Below are positions 31,218 through 32,880 of a DNA stretch of 32,880 bases, in pieces. The first letter of the stretch is position 1, and each line of letters begins with the position of its first letter. Position numbers and translations under genes: made by a program. The stretch is from a virus, in IMG/VR virus record IMGVR_UViG_3300033052_000128, positions 1-32,880 of that record; one strand, 5' to 3'. The notes under the pieces are model-generated. The model had not been told where the DNA came from. It saw only the letters and a program-made list of their open reading frames with translations, and searched no databases.

Positions 31218-31922
31218 TCAGACGTACTCCAGCGCGCCGTCGGCCAGCGGCCTCTGCAGCTCTTTAGCGATGTCCCAAGGCGCCGACATCCACATCTCGA
31301 CCTCGTCCGGCTCGGTAAGGATCACGGGCATGGCCTTTGGGTGAACGGCTCCGACCTCGGCGTTCGGCTCGGTCGTCAGGAAGGCGAACACATCAATCGT
31401 CTCCATGCCGGTCTTGATCTTGCGGACGCCGGTGTGGCCCGGAAGGTGGATGCCGGCGAAGAAGGCCAGGGGCTCGGGATCCTCGCCAGCCAGCCTGAAC
31501 CACACCGGCCGGTACTTGCCGGGGGCGTCGCGGCCGGGCTCGCTGAAGGCGGTGAAAGGGACAAGGCAACGGTGGGCCGGCTCAAGCCAGGGCTTCCAGT
31601 GGGCCGAGGTCGTGTTGCGGACGTTGGTCGTGCCGCTGTCCGGTTCGAACTCGAGGATCTTCTGGAAATCGACCGCTCCGCCCTTGGCCCGCAGCTTGTC
31701 CGCGCGCTTGGTCGCGTTGTCGAAGATCGCCTTCTTGGACGACGGCATGCCCCAGCGGGCCAGGGCCAGTTCGCGCACGCCGTTCACATCGGTCCGAACG
31801 ATCGGCGCGGGGTAGTCCGGATAGATGTCGCCGGGCGCCAGATTGCCGACGGTCGAGGTCATGGCCTTGGCCAGATCCATGATGGCCTGGGGGCCGGTGC
31901 GCTGGCGGTAGAGGTTGCACAT
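31218..31922 (-). CDS. SRAP-family protein (YedK/HMCES type)
   Basis: This 234-residue protein is a SOS response-associated peptidase (SRAP) protein. The first residues are MCNLY: Cys2 becomes the N-terminal residue after Met removal and forms the thiazolidine crosslink with abasic sites in single-stranded DNA. Other conserved parts are the NVRNTT Asn (about residue 100), the active Glu in RCLVPFTAFSEP, and the His in HPKAMPVIL near the end. The start is fixed by the need for Cys at position 2, although no strong ribosome-binding site is seen. Host copies shield abasic sites during replication. In a phage it may protect replicating DNA, perhaps against damage or host base-removing defence. 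It lies in the minus-strand operon 36 bases after the previous gene. Confidence 0.9.
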   Translation of the reverse strand: MCNLYRQRTGPQAIMDLAKAMTSTVGNLAPGDIYPDYPAPIVRTDVNGVRELALARWGMPSSKKAIFDNATKRADKLRAKGGAVDFQKILEFEPDSGTTNVRNTTSAHWKPWLEPAHRCLVPFTAFSEPGRDAPGKYRPVWFRLAGEDPEPLAFFAGIHLPGHTGVRKIKTGMETIDVFAFLTTEPNAEVGAVHPKAMPVILTEPDEVEMWMSAPWDIAKELQRPLADGALEYV

Positions 31923-31958
31923 GAGGCGAGGCTCGCACGGCGGACAGGGTTTGTGGAG

Positions 31959-32264
31959 TCAGGGGGCCGGGGCGCGGCGTTTCATCAGGCCATAGACGTC
32001 GGAGTTTCGAGGATAGGTCCAAACGATCGTCGGCCAACCCGACTTGGGGTCGCCCGATCCCTCGATGACCAGGACCGGGTTTCGCGCGCCGCACCGTTTG
32101 CAGACCATCTTCTTTCGCAGTTCGCGCAGCGGGGTGAACTGGGTCGCCTGGGGCAGGGTGCGCCAGGCCGGCCAAGTCTGGTGGCCGCACTCGCACAGGC
32201 AGGACAGCCGGTCGCCGAACGGGACGTCGTCGATAGTGGTGTCGTCCTTATAGTGGGTTGTCAT
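31959..32264 (-). CDS. Small Cys-rich (zinc ribbon-like) protein
   Basis: This 101-residue protein carries two Cys pairs, LSCLCECGHQTW (about 20-31) and MVCKRCGARNPV (about 53-64). Together they could bind one zinc as a ribbon. The rest is short strands and a basic end. It starts 10 bases after the previous gene. I do not recognise a family. Small zinc ribbons of this kind are frequent in phage early regions, with unknown roles. Confidence 0.6.
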   Translation of the reverse strand: MTTHYKDDTTIDDVPFGDRLSCLCECGHQTWPAWRTLPQATQFTPLRELRKKMVCKRCGARNPVLVIEGSGDPKSGWPTIVWTYPRNSDVYGLMKRRAPAP

Positions 32265-32274
32265 GGCGACAGCC

Positions 32275-32613
32275 TCAAAGGTCCGGAATGTCGTCGCCGG
32301 TCGCCGGCATCCTCTTTTCCGGCGGATCGTGGAGCGGCCAGAACACGCCGCTCGGCTCGCCTGGCGGTGTGAACAGAAAGACCATTCGGCCGGGGCAGCC
32401 GTAGCGCCGGCAGCGGCCCCAGCGGTTCCACAGTGTCACCTGGGCGCCTGACAAGCGGGCGACGGTGTCCAGATCGACCCAGCAGTCCAGATGACAGCGC
32501 GGGCACCGGGCGCAGATGACCCAGCGATCGCGCCGCAGTTGGCCCACCGTCATGTGCCGGGCGACGCTGAGGTGATGCCCCAGGCCTCGGTTCTCGGGTT
32601 TGACGTAACCCAT
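32275..32613 (-). CDS. Small Cys-rich protein, unknown function
   Basis: This 112-residue protein starts directly at the end of the previous gene (stop 32614-32616). Cysteines in VICARCPRCHLDCWVDL (about 33-49) and CRRYGCPGRMVFLFTPP (about 68-84) make a probable zinc-binding module. The N-terminal GLGHHLSVARHMTVGQLRR is basic. The arrangement resembles that of the next gene downstream (pairs of Cys about 25-30 apart), so the two may be distantly related. No function can be named. Confidence 0.6.
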   Translation of the reverse strand: MGYVKPENRGLGHHLSVARHMTVGQLRRDRWVICARCPRCHLDCWVDLDTVARLSGAQVTLWNRWGRCRRYGCPGRMVFLFTPPGEPSGVFWPLHDPPEKRMPATGDDIPDL

Positions 32614-32880
32614 TCATCGCCGCGACCGCTCGCGCTCCAGGGCCAGCCGGTGATCGTGCTCTGAGACGCGGAAGCGGCCGAGGCCCAGGGCCAAGGCCTG
32701 GGCGACCAGGCGGGCGTTCTCGGCCGCCGGCAGATAGGCGACATTCGAGCCCGGCGCCGGCGTCAGCGGCAGGCCGGGGTGTGGCGGCGGCGTGGCGAGG
32801 GCCGCGTCCAGTTCGGCGATCAGGTCCGTGCGATCGGCCAGCGAGAGGGCTCGAGGCGAACCCGGTTCGTCAGTCTTCAT
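32614..32880 (-). CDS. Hypothetical protein at the window edge
   Basis: This frame begins with an ATG at the last bases of the window (32878-32880) and ends next to the following gene. The 88 residues (MKTDEPGSPRALSLADRTDL, then IAELDAALATPPPHPG) have two helices around a Pro-rich linker and a basic end. If the true start lies further out, the gene is cut by the window. It is not recognised. The zero-base spacing to the next gene shows they are in one operon. Confidence 0.5.
   Translation of the reverse strand: MKTDEPGSPRALSLADRTDLIAELDAALATPPPHPGLPLTPAPGSNVAYLPAAENARLVAQALALGLGRFRVSEHDHRLALERERSRR

Noticed and set aside
31137-32372. 411-codon plus strand frame opposite SRAP and the small Cys-rich genes
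   Set aside because: The minus strand holds a complete SRAP protein with its catalytic residues; the plus frame has no motif.
1-32880. Integrase, repressor, attachment sites and tRNA genes
   Set aside because: Searched by eye for typical proteins and structures; none found in the window, so integration cannot be shown here.

Overview
The window looks like part of a temperate, lambda-like siphophage genome: a prophage or a free phage of a high-GC alphaproteobacterium. Most genes have a strong G/C bias at third codon positions and use GTG and TTG starts. The style of the proteins suggests a Caulobacterales host (Brevundimonas/Caulobacter type), but that host call is an inference. I see no integrase, lysis repressor, attachment site, tRNA or rRNA in the window, so I cannot show from it alone that the phage is integrated.

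Left part (1-5812, + strand): the end of a small Rmf-like gene, then a tightly coupled replication block. The block has an AAA+ ATPase, a PrimPol-type primase with a Toprim-like C-terminal part, and a D5/P4-type SF3 helicase, each overlapping the next by 4 bases. It is followed by about 270 bases without a convincing gene. These hold a cluster of the octamer CGGACGAT and three TTTGGR steps, a candidate replication origin. A gene of unknown function and a rho-independent terminator (about 5847-5879) close the block.

Centre (5880-26835, + strand): a probable cos/packaging region, then late genes in lambda order: Nu1-like small terminase, GpA-type large terminase, gpW-like joiner, portal, a fused prohead protease/major capsid protein, a DUF2190 decoration-type protein, head-tail connector and tail terminator. 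The tail genes follow: tail tube protein, tail assembly chaperone with a programmed -1 frameshift (A AAA AAC), DUF6441-like protein, tape measure, three tail-tip genes including an NlpC/P60-like one, the J-like tip protein, and a long fibre protein with four tandem repeats.

Right part (26836-30420): lysis cassette. It has a coiled-coil membrane protein, a two-TM holin candidate, an M15 peptidase endolysin, and an overlapping inner/outer spanin pair. It is interrupted by an HNH-type endonuclease gene and a DUF6527 gene. A 42-codon membrane-peptide gene lies on the opposite strand between holin and endolysin. A terminator follows the spanins.

Far right (30431-32880, - strand): a converging operon of three small proteins (two Cys-rich), an SRAP (YedK/HMCES-type) protein, and a last gene with a HEPN-like R-x4-H motif. 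It is probably an early or accessory (moron) cluster with possible genome-protection or defence roles.
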